Part shown: piece after piece, positions 53,829-63,400 of the stretch
Layout: the number at the start of each line of letters is the position of its first letter
Position numbering within the stretch: the first letter of the stretch is position 1
Assembly (NCBI GenBank): GCA_027485575.1
Contig: JAIXQU010000160.1
Coordinates: forward strand, 1-64,000
Source of the DNA: Cytophagaceae bacterium
GTDB lineage: Bacteria; Bacteroidota; Bacteroidia; Cytophagales; Flexibacteraceae
Length of the DNA: 64,000 bases
Reading direction: 5' to 3'
Made by a program: the position numbers and the translations under genes
The notes under the pieces: generated by a model
The model's input: the letters and a program-made list of their open reading frames with translations, nothing else
Told to the model about the DNA's origin: nothing
The model's database searches: none

Positions 53829-56800
53829 TAGACTTGGTTTCAACCATGGCCAGCAACTCTATCCCCTTTTCTATGCTTTTTACCCCTTCAAACTTAAGCA
53901 TCAGCTTTTGGCCGACTTCTTTGAGTACACAAAGACCAGGATTTAGTTTTACAAAATCTAGAACGGCTCCAAAGGTATCGGTTTGAAAGAATTCTGAGTT
54001 TGGCTTTGAAATGAAATAGCCCCGCAGGTTGTTGTCTTTCAAAATCAGTTTTTCAAAGCCCAAACCAACAGCCAGCCAGCGCAATTCTACAGACCGCATC
54101 AATTGTCGCACCGATTTTGGTATTGGCCCAAAGCGGTCGCTGAGGTTTTTTTCAAATTCAGCCAGTTGTTCTTTGGTTTTGAAATCGTCAAGCTGGGTAT
54201 AAAGGCCAAGTCTTTCAGTAATATTTCCAACATAGTTTTCTGGGATAAGCAGCTCTAAATCAGTCTCAATGATGCAATCCTCCAGAATGGGTTTGATGGA
54301 AAGTTCATGGGCAAAAAGGGACTTAAACTCCGTTTCTTTCAATTCCTGAATGGCTTCATCCAATATTTTATGGTAGGCTTCAAAACCCAAATCTGTAATA
54401 AATCCGCTTTGCTCAGAACCCAGAATATCACCAGCTCCACGGATGTCCAGGTCCCGCATGGCCACTTTGAAACCGTCCCCCAAATCGGAAAATTCTTCTA
54501 AAGTATGCAGCCTTTTTCTGGCATCGGCGGTAAGCAAACTCAAGGGAGGTGTAAACAGAAAACAATAGGCTTTTCGGTTGCTTCGCCCAACACGGCCCCG
54601 CATCTGGTGCACATCAGAAAGGCCAAACATGTGTGCCTGGTTGATGATGATGGTGTTCGCATTCGGAATGTCCAGCCCGCTTTCCACAATGTTTGTAGAA
54701 ACCAAAACATCGTAGTCGCCATCTATAAACTTAAGCATAACATCCTCAAGTTTAGAACCTTCCATTTGTCCATGAGCTACAGCAACTTTTGCGTCAGGAA
54801 CAAGTTTGAGAATGATATTGGCCAGATTATCCAAATCACCAATCCGGTTATGAATAAAAAAGACCTGTCCACCACGTTGCAATTCATAGCGGATAGAATC
54901 CCGCATAATGGTTTCTGAAAAAGCATGAACCTCTGTGGTAACAGGCTGACGATTAGGTGGTGGTGTGGCAATAATGCTCAAATCCCTGCTTCCCATCAAC
55001 GAATGTTGGAGCGTTCTTGGAATGGGCGTGGCCGTTAAGGTCAGGTTGTCAACATTTACCTTAATTTCCTTGAGTTTCTCTTTGGCCTTTACACCAAACT
55101 TCTGCTCTTCGTCGACTATCATCAGACCCAAATCCTTGAAATCTACCCGTTTGCCCAGCAACATGTGGGTACCTATCAAAATATCAATCTCGCCTTTTTT
55201 TACTTTTTCCAGCGTTTTGGTCACTTCCGCTGCAGATTTGAAACGGTTGATGTATTCTACATTGCAAGGAAATTTAGACAGCCTTTCTTTAAAAGTTTTG
55301 TAATGCTGCATGGCCAAAATGGTGGTTGGAACCAAAATTGCAACTTGCTTGCTATCAGCCACAGCCTTAAAAGCAGCACGAATTGCCACTTCTGTTTTCC
55401 CAAAACCAACATCCCCACAAACCAATCGGTCCATCGGATAGGGCTTTTCCATATCGGCCTTTACATCGTTTGTAGCCTTTGCCTGGTCGGGAGTATCTTC
55501 ATAAATAAAGGAACTTTCCAGCTCCACCTGCATATAAGTATCCCGACTAAAGCCAAAACCCGCTGAAGCCCTGCGCTTTGCATAAAGATTGATAAGGTCC
55601 TTGGCAATATCTTTTACCTTTTTCCGAACCTTCTTTTTCTTGTTTTCCCATTCTTCGGAACCCAACTTGGAAATGCTTGGCGGCTCACCTTCTTTACCAG
55701 AATATTTGGAAATTTTATGCAGCGAATGGATGCTGACAAACAGATAATCATTGTCCCGATATACCAAACGAACTGCTTCCTGTTGCCTTCCCGCCACCTC
55801 AATTTTCTCCAAACCGGCAAATCGGCCTATGCCATTGTCGATGTGGGTTACATAATCTCCAGGTTGAAGCGTTTTCAATTCCCTCAGCGTCATGGCTTTG
55901 GACTTTGAAAACTTCTCCTTTCCCTTGTACCTGTGGAAACGTTCGAATATCTGATGGTCGGTGTAGCATATCAGTTTCAGGTTTCGATCCTCGTAACCCT
56001 TGCTTAGGTTAAGGTACAAACTGGTGAAATGGACACCATGGTTGATTTCGTCAAAAATAGTTTGTAGTCGTTCCAGTTGTTTGGGAGAATCGGCACAAAT
56101 GATGGCTTTGTAACCCATTTGTTCAAATTGACCCAAAGTATTAGCCAGCAGGTTGAAATCTTTGTTAAAAGAAGGCTGGGGTTTGCCCGAAAACTCAATC
56201 AGATCCGCATCTTTTGGCGCCTTGCTGCCAAAATGGATTTTGGTAAAAGGTTTTATACTTTTTGCAAACTCAGGACCATTGTCATACAATTGCTCAGGTT
56301 TGGAAATCAAGCCCTTGGCACCCAACTTTTCCAGTAAATGGGCCCATTCTACTTCCACCTGGTTAAATACTTTTTGAATGGCAGCCTGGGCATTTTCGAT
56401 ATCTTTTATCCAAACGGTTGTGGTGTCAGGCAAAAAAGAAAGCAGTGATTCTCTGGTTTCCAGAAGCATTTTCGACTGCACATTGGGCAAAATGTTAACC
56501 GCCTCTACCTTTTGGATAGAAAGCTGAGATTCAGGATGTACGAAACGAATGGATTCAATTTCATCGTCCAGCAATTCAAGCCGTATGGGATATTCGGATG
56601 CATAAGAAAAGATGTCCACAATAAAGCCACGGACAGCAAACTGACCAGGCTCAAACACAAAATCGGTTTTCTCAAAATCGAACTCATGCATCAACTCATG
56701 CAAAGCATCAAAGTCCAGCTTTTCACCCACTTTGATGGACCAGCTATTGGATATGAGGGACTTGCGGTTGATAACTTTTTCTGCCAAAGCCTCCCCGAAA

Positions 56801-57183
56801 GTTACCACCATAAATGATGATTTTTCTTTAATGGCCTGACTTACAGCCGAAAGCACTTCTGCCCGCTGCAACACATTGGCATTGTCTATTTCCTCATAGT
56901 GATATGCCTTTTTGTAACTGGAAGGAAAGAAAAGTGGCTTTACGGTTTGCTCGTTGAGCTGCTGAAGGTCATCCAGAAAGTAAGCAGCTTCTTCCTTGTC
57001 GTTTAGTATAAAAATCTGAAATTCAGGTTTTTGCTGGTAAATGGCGGTAGCCACAACGGCATCCATAGAGCCAGCAAGCCCCTTGGTAAAAATGTTTTTT
57101 ACCGTATTGCCTTGCAGCTTTTCCGCCAGCACCTGAACCAAAGGTTCGGCCTGGTAGAGCTGCACAAAATCTTTGATGCGCAT
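53818..57183 (-). CDS. mfd: Transcription-repair coupling factor Mfd
   Basis: Removes RNA polymerase stalled at DNA lesions and recruits UvrA. The 1121 residues have the expected order: UvrB-homology region (about 1-330), RNA polymerase-interacting domain (about 400-480, GDYVTHIDNGIGRF), RecG-like helicase with Walker A GDVGFGKT at 590-597, the DEEQ box VDEEQKFG, GSEQSGFITDLGF, and the TRCF C-terminal domain. The 3' end overlaps the glycosyltransferase fragment by 11 bp. Confidence 0.95.
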   Translation of the reverse strand: MRIKDFVQLYQAEPLVQVLAEKLQGNTVKNIFTKGLAGSMDAVVATAIYQQKPEFQIFILNDKEEAAYFLDDLQQLNEQTVKPLFFPSSYKKAYHYEEIDNANVLQRAEVLSAVSQAIKEKSSFMVVTFGEALAEKVINRKSLISNSWSIKVGEKLDFDALHELMHEFDFEKTDFVFEPGQFAVRGFIVDIFSYASEYPIRLELLDDEIESIRFVHPESQLSIQKVEAVNILPNVQSKMLLETRESLLSFLPDTTTVWIKDIENAQAAIQKVFNQVEVEWAHLLEKLGAKGLISKPEQLYDNGPEFAKSIKPFTKIHFGSKAPKDADLIEFSGKPQPSFNKDFNLLANTLGQFEQMGYKAIICADSPKQLERLQTIFDEINHGVHFTSLYLNLSKGYEDRNLKLICYTDHQIFERFHRYKGKEKFSKSKAMTLRELKTLQPGDYVTHIDNGIGRFAGLEKIEVAGRQQEAVRLVYRDNDYLFVSIHSLHKISKYSGKEGEPPSISKLGSEEWENKKKKVRKKVKDIAKDLINLYAKRRASAGFGFSRDTYMQVELESSFIYEDTPDQAKATNDVKADMEKPYPMDRLVCGDVGFGKTEVAIRAAFKAVADSKQVAILVPTTILAMQHYKTFKERLSKFPCNVEYINRFKSAAEVTKTLEKVKKGEIDILIGTHMLLGKRVDFKDLGLMIVDEEQKFGVKAKEKLKEIKVNVDNLTLTATPIPRTLQHSLMGSRDLSIIATPPPNRQPVTTEVHAFSETIMRDSIRYELQRGGQVFFIHNRIGDLDNLANIILKLVPDAKVAVAHGQMEGSKLEDVMLKFIDGDYDVLVSTNIVESGLDIPNANTIIINQAHMFGLSDVHQMRGRVGRSNRKAYCFLFTPPLSLLTADARKRLHTLEEFSDLGDGFKVAMRDLDIRGAGDILGSEQSGFITDLGFEAYHKILDEAIQELKETEFKSLFAHELSIKPILEDCIIETDLELLIPENYVGNITERLGLYTQLDDFKTKEQLAEFEKNLSDRFGPIPKSVRQLMRSVELRWLAVGLGFEKLILKDNNLRGYFISKPNSEFFQTDTFGAVLDFVKLNPGLCVLKEVGQKLMLKFEGVKSIEKGIELLAMVETKSITG

Positions 57184-57200
57184 GGATGAGAACTTGGGTA

Positions 57201-57208
57201 CAAAACTA
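57201..57208 (-). promoter_or_regulatory. -7 element of mfd
   Basis: On the minus strand TAGTTTTG is an exact TAnnTTTG match, 17 nt before the mfd ATG. No -33 TTTG was identified. Confidence 0.4.
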
Positions 57209-57249
57209 AGGCTTAGTTTGGGCTTTGGCTATAGGGTGATTAATTTTCA

Positions 57250-57281
57250 TTTGCTTCCTGCCCCAAATTCCTATTTATTTG
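57250..57281 (+). promoter_or_regulatory. Promoter of tRNA-Ser
   Basis: TTTG (57250-57253) and TTTATTTG (57274-57281, one mismatch to TAnnTTTG) are spaced by 20 nt; the tRNA begins 15 nt later. Confidence 0.5.
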
Positions 57282-57295
57282 CAGCCCAGTTATTC

Positions 57296-57383
57296 AGAGA
57301 GGTGTCCGAGTGGCTGAAGGAGCACGCCTGGAAAGCGTGTATACGTCGAAAGCGTATCGAGAGTTCGAATCTCTTCCTCTCTG
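57296..57383 (+). tRNA. tRNA-Ser (anticodon GGA)
   Basis: An 88-nt class II tRNA. Acceptor stem AGAGAGG (57296-57302) pairs with CCTCTCT (57376-57382), discriminator G57383. The anticodon arm CACGC-CTGGAAA-GCGTG gives anticodon GGA at 57330-57332, reading UCC and UCU. A long variable arm (ATACG/CGTAT) is typical of serine tRNAs, and the T arm is GAGAGTTCGAATCTC. CCA is not encoded. Confidence 0.96.
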
Positions 57384-57388
57384 CAAAC

Positions 57389-57418
57389 AAAAAATCCCGT
57401 CATTTGGCGGGATTTTTT
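57389..57418 (+). terminator. Terminator after tRNA-Ser
   Basis: A perfect 11-bp stem (AAAAAATCCCG at 57389-57399 with CGGGATTTTTT at 57408-57418) with an 8-nt loop, five bases after the tRNA end. Confidence 0.9.
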
Positions 57419-57529
57419 GCTTTATTCAGATGATTTTCAAGTTAAATAATGAGGAATTTTTGTTGTTAAATCAGGCTAATTTACTGATTACCAAATCCTA
57501 TTTCCTTATAATTTTTGAGTTTTGCTTTT

Positions 57530-59941
57530 TTACTTATTCTTCACCCATTTATCAAGCCAGCTATCCATCTCCCAAAGCATGTGCATGATGTTTTCTCTGG
57601 CTGCATAACCGTGACTTTCAAAAGGTAGTAAAACCAACCGGGCCTTGCCGCCATTTCCCTTTATGGCCTGGAAAAGCCTTTCACTTTGCAGTGTGAAAGT
57701 TCCAGGATTGTTATCTGCATCTCCATGGATCAACAAAATCGGACTTGAGAATTTATCTGCAAAGTTGAACGGCGACATGGTATTGTATATTTTTTGCGCC
57801 TGCCAGTAATTTCGCTCCTCAGACTGAAATCCAAAAGGAGTTAACGTTCTGTTGTAGGCACCGCTTCGGGCGATACCAGCTGCAAACAAGTTGCTATGGC
57901 AAAGGAGGTTGGCCGTCATGAATGCGCCATAGGAGTGACCCATTACGGCGCATCTGTTTTTGTCCACCAAACCCAGAGAATCTACATATCGAATGGCCGC
58001 TTCGGCATCAGCAACAAGTTGCTCGTTGTAGGTATCGTTTGGTTCTTCAGTTCCTTTTCCGATTATGGGAAACTGCGCATCTTCCAGAATGGCAAAACCC
58101 CTGTTTACCCAATAAACGGGTGTGGCCCAATTGATAGAAATGAAGGTATGAGGCGATTCTTTAACCTGACCTGCTGCCTTATCATCCTTATATTCTGTGG
58201 GATAGGCTTCCATTAACATGGGTAATTTACCCGATTTGGCTTTGTCGTATCCGGCAGGCAAATACAAAGTAGCAGACAATTGAACCCCATCTTTTCTTTT
58301 ATAAAATATCTTTTGCTTGCTCACTTTAGCCATTGATTCATACGGATTTGGCCTGAAGGTAATTTGTCTTGGGGCATCCTTCTTTCCGAAATTCCGGATA
58401 AAAAGGTTCGGCATTGTTTTAGGTGCTTCTATGCTGGTAATCAATAGCTTTTTCTCTATATCCAATACCTTGACAATGGTTTCATAGGTAGATTTTCCAT
58501 CTGCCCTCCAAAGCCGCTTTGTCTTTTTGGTGGCAATTTCAAATTCATCCAGAAAAGGCTTATTTCCTTCGGGTGAGCATCCCTCTCCTTCCAGATATAG
58601 CTTTTTTCCATCTTTGCTAAACTCCAGAACTGGACGGTTCATGGCATTGAAAGTAGTGGCAAAGGCACCCGGGTCGCCATAAACATCTTCACTGCTTCGG
58701 TCAAAAATTAACTTTGGCTCCTGTTTTTCAAGGGATGGATTGATGGAATAAACCCTTGTATTCCTCGTTTTCCACCAGAAATCCTGGACTATGGCAAAAT
58801 CTCCCTTGCCAAAACTCATGTCAGATACCCGGTTTTTCAAATAGCAAATCGACTTTGGCTGTGTAAAAGGAGCATCCGCCTGAAAAATCTGGTCTCTGAA
58901 TTCAGACGGATTTTTAGGGTCGCCACCATCCGGGGCCTCCGCCCAAACCAAAGTAGCCGGCTTGTCGTCTCTCCATGAAATTTCTCTTTTTCCTGCTGCT
59001 ACAGCATCAAAATCAGAAGGAATTTTATCCTGCAGGGGCCTGTCATAAAATGTACTAAGCTTTTGACCATCAGAAGTATAAATATTAAATTGGCTGGCAA
59101 ATGAACCAAAGGTCAGCGTGTAACTATATGGCTGTTTTACTTCTTCGGACATCAGATTCTTTCCATCCGGAGAAAGAGAAACTCTTTTGTAAACTGCCTC
59201 GGGCAAAACGGTTTTTCCGGGAGTTCCGTTCAGATAAACCCTTGTGATATTGGCCATTGCATAGTAATCAAATTTGGCTTCATCCTGCTTGTTGCGCAAC
59301 AAATCCTGGAAAGTCCTTGCCGGGGCTTTGGTTCCGGTTGCATCCTGGGTGGCTGGTCCTTTGGGCAAAACCCGGGTATCGGGAAACTTTCCTTTTTCGC
59401 CTTTGGATTTAACCAACAGGCTTTGCCCATCGGCATCCCATTGAACAGGAGCGCCCACTACAGCATTCAAATGATGCGTATTTGTATTTTTGGCTATACC
59501 GGTTTTGAGGTCAAGAATCCAAAGTTCAAGGTCATTTGGTAAAACCTGAATAAAGGCAAGATGGGTTTCTTGCGGTGAAATGATCAGGCTTTGCATTTTT
59601 AGGTTTTGAGGCAACCCGGTCACAGGTATTTCTTTGGCATCCGGAAGACTAAACAGCTTTATTCCAGTGTAATAGGTTCCCCTTGCCTGGTTAAAATTTT
59701 CTGGATTTATCCGCAAACCTGCCAACCTAAGCTCTGGTTCAGCCAATTCATCCAGTGACTTGTAGAGCGGCCTTTCAATCTGCATCAGATATTTGTTTGA
59801 CTTTGTAATCAGATTCTGGGCTGGGGCTTTGGTGTCGGCCAATTCCAAAATTTCTTTTGGTGGCATTTGGTAATTGGTTTGGGCAAAAACATTTACCATA
59901 AAGGCAAGGCTTGCCAGACTAAGCAAATACTTAATTCTCAT
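57530..59941 (-). CDS. S9 family prolyl-oligopeptidase-like peptidase
   Basis: 803-residue exported serine peptidase (signal peptide ending near VFAQ). An N-terminal beta-propeller (about 60-540) covers a C-terminal alpha/beta-hydrolase with Ser670 in GHSYGAF, Asp743 in HGDADNN and His777 in ESHGYAA. The sequence around FGFQSEERNYWQA resembles the glutamyl-endopeptidase/CGEP branch rather than DPP4, so Glu specificity is possible but unproven. Its role is peptide processing in the periplasm or outside. Confidence 0.9.
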   Translation of the reverse strand: MRIKYLLSLASLAFMVNVFAQTNYQMPPKEILELADTKAPAQNLITKSNKYLMQIERPLYKSLDELAEPELRLAGLRINPENFNQARGTYYTGIKLFSLPDAKEIPVTGLPQNLKMQSLIISPQETHLAFIQVLPNDLELWILDLKTGIAKNTNTHHLNAVVGAPVQWDADGQSLLVKSKGEKGKFPDTRVLPKGPATQDATGTKAPARTFQDLLRNKQDEAKFDYYAMANITRVYLNGTPGKTVLPEAVYKRVSLSPDGKNLMSEEVKQPYSYTLTFGSFASQFNIYTSDGQKLSTFYDRPLQDKIPSDFDAVAAGKREISWRDDKPATLVWAEAPDGGDPKNPSEFRDQIFQADAPFTQPKSICYLKNRVSDMSFGKGDFAIVQDFWWKTRNTRVYSINPSLEKQEPKLIFDRSSEDVYGDPGAFATTFNAMNRPVLEFSKDGKKLYLEGEGCSPEGNKPFLDEFEIATKKTKRLWRADGKSTYETIVKVLDIEKKLLITSIEAPKTMPNLFIRNFGKKDAPRQITFRPNPYESMAKVSKQKIFYKRKDGVQLSATLYLPAGYDKAKSGKLPMLMEAYPTEYKDDKAAGQVKESPHTFISINWATPVYWVNRGFAILEDAQFPIIGKGTEEPNDTYNEQLVADAEAAIRYVDSLGLVDKNRCAVMGHSYGAFMTANLLCHSNLFAAGIARSGAYNRTLTPFGFQSEERNYWQAQKIYNTMSPFNFADKFSSPILLIHGDADNNPGTFTLQSERLFQAIKGNGGKARLVLLPFESHGYAARENIMHMLWEMDSWLDKWVKNK

Positions 59942-60068
59942 TGTTTGATTGATTTGAAGTTCAAATTAAAGGCGATTTCCTGAAAAGTAATTAGATTTGG
60001 GATAAGTGGTTTACTTGAAATGAATCCGGGAAAGTTGAGTTATTACAATTGACAGGTCGCAGCCTGGG

Positions 60069-60245
60069 TTCGAGCCTCTCGAATCAAAACTGCTTCGCAG
60101 TTCAACCATCGTCGATGTTTGGGTGTTGGGCACCCTGGTTGACGGCTACCGGATGGCTGCGGCCCGGATAGAATGGAAAGCCCGGACTGAGGGAGGCACG
60201 ACCGAAGGAGGACTTGAAGAGATAGCCGGAAATGTCCGCCCAAAT
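60069..60245 (+). ncRNA. GC-rich multi-hairpin island, candidate structured RNA
   Basis: Bases 60121-60240 are 62% GC (75 of 120), against roughly 40% in the neighbouring genes. Successive stems are visible: TTCGAG/CTCGAA (60069-60083, loop CCT), AACTGC/GCAGTT (60088-60102), CATC/GATG (60107-60117), GGGTG/CACCC (60121-60135), and a long-range CGGCTA/TAGCCG (60143-60148 with 60223-60228). GCCCGGA occurs twice (60162 and 60180). It may be a repeat element or structured RNA; strand is unknown. Confidence 0.4.
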
Positions 60246-60410
60246 GGTTTTAGAAATAGTCTTAATAAAGTGTTGATTGGCAACTCAATTTTGGCAATTG
60301 GTGCTTTTTGTGTTTTTGGAAAATGAACTTCCTGGCCTGTTTTGGCTAGAGATTGTCCGGTTGGGTTGGGTTTTTCCGAACATGTCAGATTTGGGTCTTG
60401 CAAAAATGAG

Positions 60411-60443
60411 AAAAACCCCGATGTTTATGTCATCGGGGTTTTT
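60411..60443. terminator. Bidirectional terminator after the gliding-type gene
   Basis: A perfect 13-bp stem (AAAAACCCCGATG at 60411-60423 with CATCGGGGTTTTT at 60431-60443), a 7-nt loop, and T runs on both sides. It ends the minus-strand gene that stops at 60465 and could also end a plus-strand transcript through the GC-rich island. Confidence 0.9.
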
Positions 60444-60464
60444 CATTTTTTTTGGCTTAAAGGC

Positions 60465-63400
60465 TTACCGTTGAATTTCTAACCAACCATTTTGCTCATC
60501 CACATTCGGAATCTTCAAGGTATAAAAATATGTACCGGGCTGGATTCCTTTTGCATCCCAATCGTTGTTATAAGAACCTGAATTGAAAACTTCTTCTCCC
60601 CACCGGCTTCTTACATTCAGTTTTGAACCCGGAGGCAGATTTCGAATGACGAAAATATCATTCAAACCATCCCCATTCGGTGTAAACAAAGTTGGGATAA
60701 ATAACTGGGTATCTTCTTCAATTTCAAGTTCTTTGCTCACTTCACAACCAATTGAATCCTGCACCAGAATTGTATATTTACCCGGATTTAGGTTGCCGAA
60801 AAGGGTATCCGGTTTGTAGCTAAAGAAGGAACCTTCATCAAAAGAAACCAAATAAGGAGCCACCGAACCTTTCACAGTATCTAACAAAATAGAACCTTGG
60901 GCAAACCCATTGGCCGAAGATTTGTATTGCCTGGCTGCAATGTTAATCTGGGTAGGCTGGGTTAACGAAATTGGAAAAACCCTGCTTGCCTGGCAAGCCC
61001 CATATTGTTGAACAATAAGGTTAAACTGGCCGGCAGGTAGTCCACCAAATTCAAATTTGTTGTTGAAGAAAATATTGCCAGGTATAGAATCTTGTTTGAC
61101 AAGTGTTCCTGAAGAGGCTTCAACCACTTTCAACGTTACAGGTCCGGTTCCATTCAGTGAATCTATCAAAACCGATCCTGAATTTTCTCCGAAGCATTTT
61201 ACGTTTTTCAAGCTGAATTTGAACCTGAGTGGGGAGTTTCCAGGAATATTAAAACTGGTATCATAGGCACAACCTGCCCCGGGACCACTGTCCGTCAAGC
61301 GTAGTGTATATGGATTGCCTGCCGCTCTTCTGGATAATCCCGAAAGTGTTAAAGTATCTCCTGCAAAAGACTTTAAAACGGTGAAAACATTTGGAATCGA
61401 ATCAAAAGAATATTTAAAACCTGGTTGCCCACCAGTAAACGTAAATTTGATTTTGCCGTCAAAGTTTTCACAAGTACTTGGTGTGATGCCGGCAACATTG
61501 AAGCTTACTCTATCTGGTGGCTGCACTACCCTTACATATTTGACCTCACAACCAGGAGTAGAAGCGTCATTTACAGTGATTCCGTACGTGCCTGGTTTTA
61601 ATTGACTAAACACTGAATCAGTTTGAACTTTTAGGATTTGACCCTGCTCATCATTTATAGTGAAATTATAAGGCTTTGTGCCTCCGGTTAACCCGGACAA
61701 CCTTACGATGCCATTTGTATCGCCAATACATGGTTTTACTACAACTACCTGCTGTGCACGAGGACTATTGCTTGGCAGATTGACAATGAATTGTTTGCTG
61801 CAATTGTTCGTGTCTGTAATTTGAAAAACATAATCACCACCTGCCAGATTGATTAATATACTATCGGCCGGAACGGTTACTGGTAAAAACACAGTGGCGC
61901 CCGGAAGTTTTACCTCCAGTTTTTTATCCCCTGCGCCTCCGGAGAATTCGAGTAGCTTAATTTGACCGGTAGGTGCAAAACACTGAGATTCAATAATCAA
62001 ACCAGCCGAAAGCTTAAGTGAATCAGGTTGAGAAATATTTACCAGGGCGGTATCTAAACAACCTGTTTGCAGGTCTTTAAAGAAAAGTTGAACCTGCCCT
62101 GCTCCAAATCCCTGGGGTATTGGGTTGTTAATTCCCACGGTAGAATAAGTGCCGGAATCACCACTGAGGCTATACTGATAAAGTCCTGAACCATTCCGCA
62201 CAGTGTCGAGCCTTATCTGACCATTAAACTGGCCATAACAAAGTGGAAGGGATGTAATAGAAACCTGTGCCTGAAGTGCGCCTGGAGCAGTTAAGGTCCT
62301 GACATTCTGTGTAAAACATCCGGAAATTGTATCTATTACTTCCATGGTGTAGGTTCCGGCTGGCAAACCTGTAAACAGTCGGGTGGTCGTGTAAGGGTCA
62401 GCTGGTCTGATTCTGAATTTATATTTATTCAAATCACCTGAAGCATCGGTAACCGCCACAAACTCCAGTTTTCCATCCGCTTGAGCGATACAAGGTGTTG
62501 GATTGGTAGAGGAAACTGAAACGGTATAGGCATTTTGAACGATGATATTAACTCCTGAAACTGTTGTAGAGCAAGCAGTTACTGAATCTTTTACCAAAAC
62601 TGAATAAGTGCCTGGTGTCAATCCAAAGAAAAATGGAAATGGCTGATTGGAAGGCCCATTGGGCAACAAACTATAATTGTATCTTCCGGAACCCCCGGAG
62701 GCCTGAGCCGTTATTGAACCCGTGGCGCCACCTGCACAATTTATGTTGGATGGTGTCACATTGACTTGCAATGAACAAGGCCGGCAACGAATATCTCCCG
62801 CAGGTAATACCGAAATATTCAAGGTGGCTGTACTGTCTTGTCCTTTTCCAAAGTTGGAAGGAACACATGTTAATGTAGTATCAAAAATGGCCACTGCCTG
62901 AATAAGTGCGCCATTGACCAAACCATTGAATGTAAAGAAGGTATCGACTGTGGTTGAAATCAACGTGTCGTTTCTCCACCATTGTACTTTGAAATCTACT
63001 TTTCCTTTCAGATTGGTTTGAACGCCAAATCGAACCGGGGTGTTAGGACAAATTACCTGCCCAGAAGCAGGGGAAATCTGTGAAATAGAAGTTGAAGCCG
63101 TAAATGATTCAATCTGAGTGACTTGTTGAATACCAGAAGTATCCGATTGTTTGATAATGCAATTGGAAATTAATCTTGAGAAAACCACCGCCCGCACGGT
63201 ATTCACTGGTAGCCCTGGAAATAAAATCAGCGTTTGATTGGTATCCGTTGGCAATTGCACTCCATTGACAATCCATCGGTAGCCAACATTTGGTAAATTA
63301 TTGATATTTAATGCTTTCAAGGTGGCAAATTGTCCGATACAAGCCTGAACTTTTATTGGGTCTATTCCAGCCAATGCCTGAAGATTGGATGGAATTATGT

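Larger units (their letters stand above)
59942..60464. other. Intergenic region with GC-rich island
   Basis: 523 bp between the S9 peptidase gene and the gliding-type protein. The middle (60069-60245) is far richer in GC than the surrounding sequence; see the island feature. Spurious ORFs on both strands (60123-60326, 60146-60403) run through it and are not considered genes. A terminator closes it at 60411-60443. Confidence 0.6.

Noticed and set aside
60123-60403. Overlapping ORFs of 67 and 85 codons on both strands over the GC-rich island
   Set aside because: They arise from the lack of stops in GC-rich sequence; composition is Pro/Ser- or Gly/Arg-biased, and neither has a family or start context.
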